In this document: positions 62,899 to 64,000 of the stretch, in pieces
Position numbering within the stretch: position 1 is the first letter of the stretch
How the letters are laid out: the number at the start of each line of letters is the position of its first letter
DNA from: SZAS-79 sp963844255
Lineage (GTDB): Bacteria > Pseudomonadota > Gammaproteobacteria > Burkholderiales > SG8-39
Assembly: GCA_963844255.1 (NCBI GenBank)
Contig: CAWJNP010000033.1
Location: 1 to 64,000, forward strand
Length of the DNA: 64,000 nt
Direction of reading: 5' to 3'
The notes under the pieces: generated by a model
Told to the model about the DNA's origin: nothing
Seen by the model: only the letters and a program-made list of their open reading frames with translations
Databases searched by the model: none
Program-made: the position numbers and the translations under genes

Positions 62899-64000
62899 TC
62901 AGGCTTTTACGACGTTGGCCGCCGGCTCCAGATAGACCCCGCGTGTGTCGACAATAAGTTTCGCATGCTCCGCAATCATGGGATAGTCGAAGGAATCGTG
63001 ATTGGTCGCCAGCAATACAACGTCATAGGAGGCGATGCTCTGTGGCGTAAGCGGGATGCTCTTGAGGTCAAAGTGGTGCTCCCGCATCCTGGGAAATACC
63101 GGGACATGCATGTCGGAGTAGTCGACCTTTGCGCCCCGCTTGACCAGCAACTCCATGAGTTCGACCGCGGGGGACTCGCGCATGTCGTCCACGTTCTTCT
63201 TGTAGGCGATACCGAGCACGAGGACACTGCTGCCCCGGATCGACCGGCTCCGGTCGTTCAGGGCGTCGGCGATCTTTCCGACCACCCAGTCCGGCATGGC
63301 GCGGTTGATCTCGCCGGCAAGTTCGATGAACCGGGTGTGCAGCCCGAATTGGCGCGCCTTCCAGGTCAGGTAGAAGGGGTCGATCGGGATGCAGTGTCCG
63401 CCGAGACCCGGGCCGGGCCAGTAGGGAACAAAACCGAAAGGCTTGGTGGCCGCGGCGCGTATGACCTCGTGCACATCGATTCCCATCCGGTCGCAGATGA
63501 TCTTCATCTCGTTGGCAAGGCCGATGTTCACCGCGCGGTGGATGTTTTCGAGGAGCTTGGTCATTTCCGCGGCGCGGGTGGAACTCACCGGCACAACCTG
63601 ATTGATGACCTTGCCGTAAAGCGCAAGGCCGGCCTCCAGGCAGGCTGCAGTCACGCCACCACACACCTTGGGAATCGTGCGGGTAACGAATTCAGGGTTG
63701 CCCGGGTCTTCCCGTTCCGGCGAAAAGCACAGAAACGCGTCTTCACCCACCTTAAGGCCGCGCGACTCGATGCGCGGCTGGAGCTCCTCCTCCGTGGTGC
63801 CGGGATACGTTGTGCTCTCAAGGCAGATCACCTGGCCGGCGCGCATGTGAGGGACGAGGGAATCGGTGGTGCCGATCACGAACGACAGGTCGGGCTCGCG
63901 GAAGCTGTTGAGCGGCGTGGGAACACAGATGATCAGTGCGTCGGCCTCCCTCGCGCGCGCAAAATCGGTCGTGGCTTCGAACCCCTTGCTGCGCGCGTTC
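62899..64000 (-). CDS. wbpA: UDP-N-acetyl-D-glucosamine 6-dehydrogenase (WbpA-like), partial
   Basis: About 367 codons of the 3' part are present and the N-terminus lies beyond the right edge. The frame stays open to the last base, encoding LIICVPTPLNSFREPDLSFV. The catalytic cysteine motif is GLGGHCIPIDPFYLTWKARQ. The C-terminal domain (VLVLGIAYKKNVDDMRESPA) is intact. It oxidises UDP-GlcNAc to UDP-GlcNAcA with two NAD, starting the diNAc-uronate pathway. Confidence 0.93.
   Translation of the reverse strand, partial: NARSKGFEATTDFARAREADALIICVPTPLNSFREPDLSFVIGTTDSLVPHMRAGQVICLESTTYPGTTEEELQPRIESRGLKVGEDAFLCFSPEREDPGNPEFVTRTIPKVCGGVTAACLEAGLALYGKVINQVVPVSSTRAAEMTKLLENIHRAVNIGLANEMKIICDRMGIDVHEVIRAAATKPFGFVPYWPGPGLGGHCIPIDPFYLTWKARQFGLHTRFIELAGEINRAMPDWVVGKIADALNDRSRSIRGSSVLVLGIAYKKNVDDMRESPAVELMELLVKRGAKVDYSDMHVPVFPRMREHHFDLKSIPLTPQSIASYDVVLLATNHDSFDYPMIAEHAKLIVDTRGVYLEPAANVVKA

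Noticed and set aside
1..64000. tRNA, rRNA, CRISPR array, insertion sequence or prophage
   Set aside because: No cloverleaf-like gap sequence, repeat-spacer pattern, transposase or phage gene was recognised by eye; almost all bases are in conserved genes.

Overview
The window looks like a chromosomal segment of a high-GC betaproteobacterium. The basis is gene order and family type: a lipoyl-domain-carrying LpdA after aceE-aceF, a glnA/DUF4124/ntrB/ntrC block, a tetR-RND-pcm-rhodanese-tolC cluster running into waaA-waaC, and close resemblance of several sugar genes to the Bordetella wlb and wbm loci. The species cannot be named from the sequence alone. No rRNA, tRNA, CRISPR array, insertion sequence or prophage was seen, and no gene-free stretch exceeds about 300 bases.

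Region 1 (1-6.8 kb) is a catabolic-looking locus. It holds a divergent molybdenum-hydroxylase pair (a coxM-like FAD subunit running off the left edge and a coxL-like large subunit) facing an overlapping hyuA-hyuB hydantoinase/oxoprolinase pair. The two promoter regions share a TGAACCA half-site, which suggests one common regulator.

Region 2 (6.8-31.3 kb) is housekeeping: a secreted ankyrin protein, argA, the YggX iron protein, phoU with a Pho-box-like array, the pyruvate dehydrogenase operon aceE-aceF-lpdA-rpiA, folD, oligopeptidase A, exonuclease III, malate synthase, ntrC/ntrB, a DUF4124 coiled-coil protein, glnA with a sigma-54 promoter and NtrC sites, a rhodanese, uppP, a hydroxybutyrate-type dehydrogenase, and thiC with a TPP riboswitch. 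The dehydrogenase start lies 4 nt behind thiC, so it probably shares the riboswitch-controlled message.

Region 3 (31.4-38.7 kb) is a tripartite efflux operon: a TetR repressor behind a perfect 24-bp palindrome, then MFP, RND pump, pcm, a one-domain rhodanese and a TolC-type channel.

Region 4 (38.7-64 kb) is a large surface-polysaccharide region. First come lipid A/core genes: waaA, waaC, a WaaE/KdtX-like GT2, a DUF4254 protein, three further GT9 heptosyltransferase-like enzymes, an O-antigen ligase-like protein and a GT4. Then come nucleotide-sugar and O-antigen genes: a WbpV-like reductase, manC, a CgeB-like glycosyltransferase, wbpI, a GT2, wbmF-wbmG-wbmH, an AsnB-family amidotransferase, an acyltransferase-3 membrane protein and wbpE-wbpD-wbpB-wbpA (the last cut by the window edge). 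Together wbpA/B/E/D/I should make UDP-2,3-diacetamido-2,3-dideoxyuronic acids. The wbmFGH and AsnB-like enzymes predict further epimerisation and amidation to a uronamide, as discussed for Bordetella O antigen. This is the most interesting system in the window.

Genes are packed tightly. Most convergent pairs overlap at their stops or are separated by 3 nt, and the only clear intrinsic terminator found is behind glnA.
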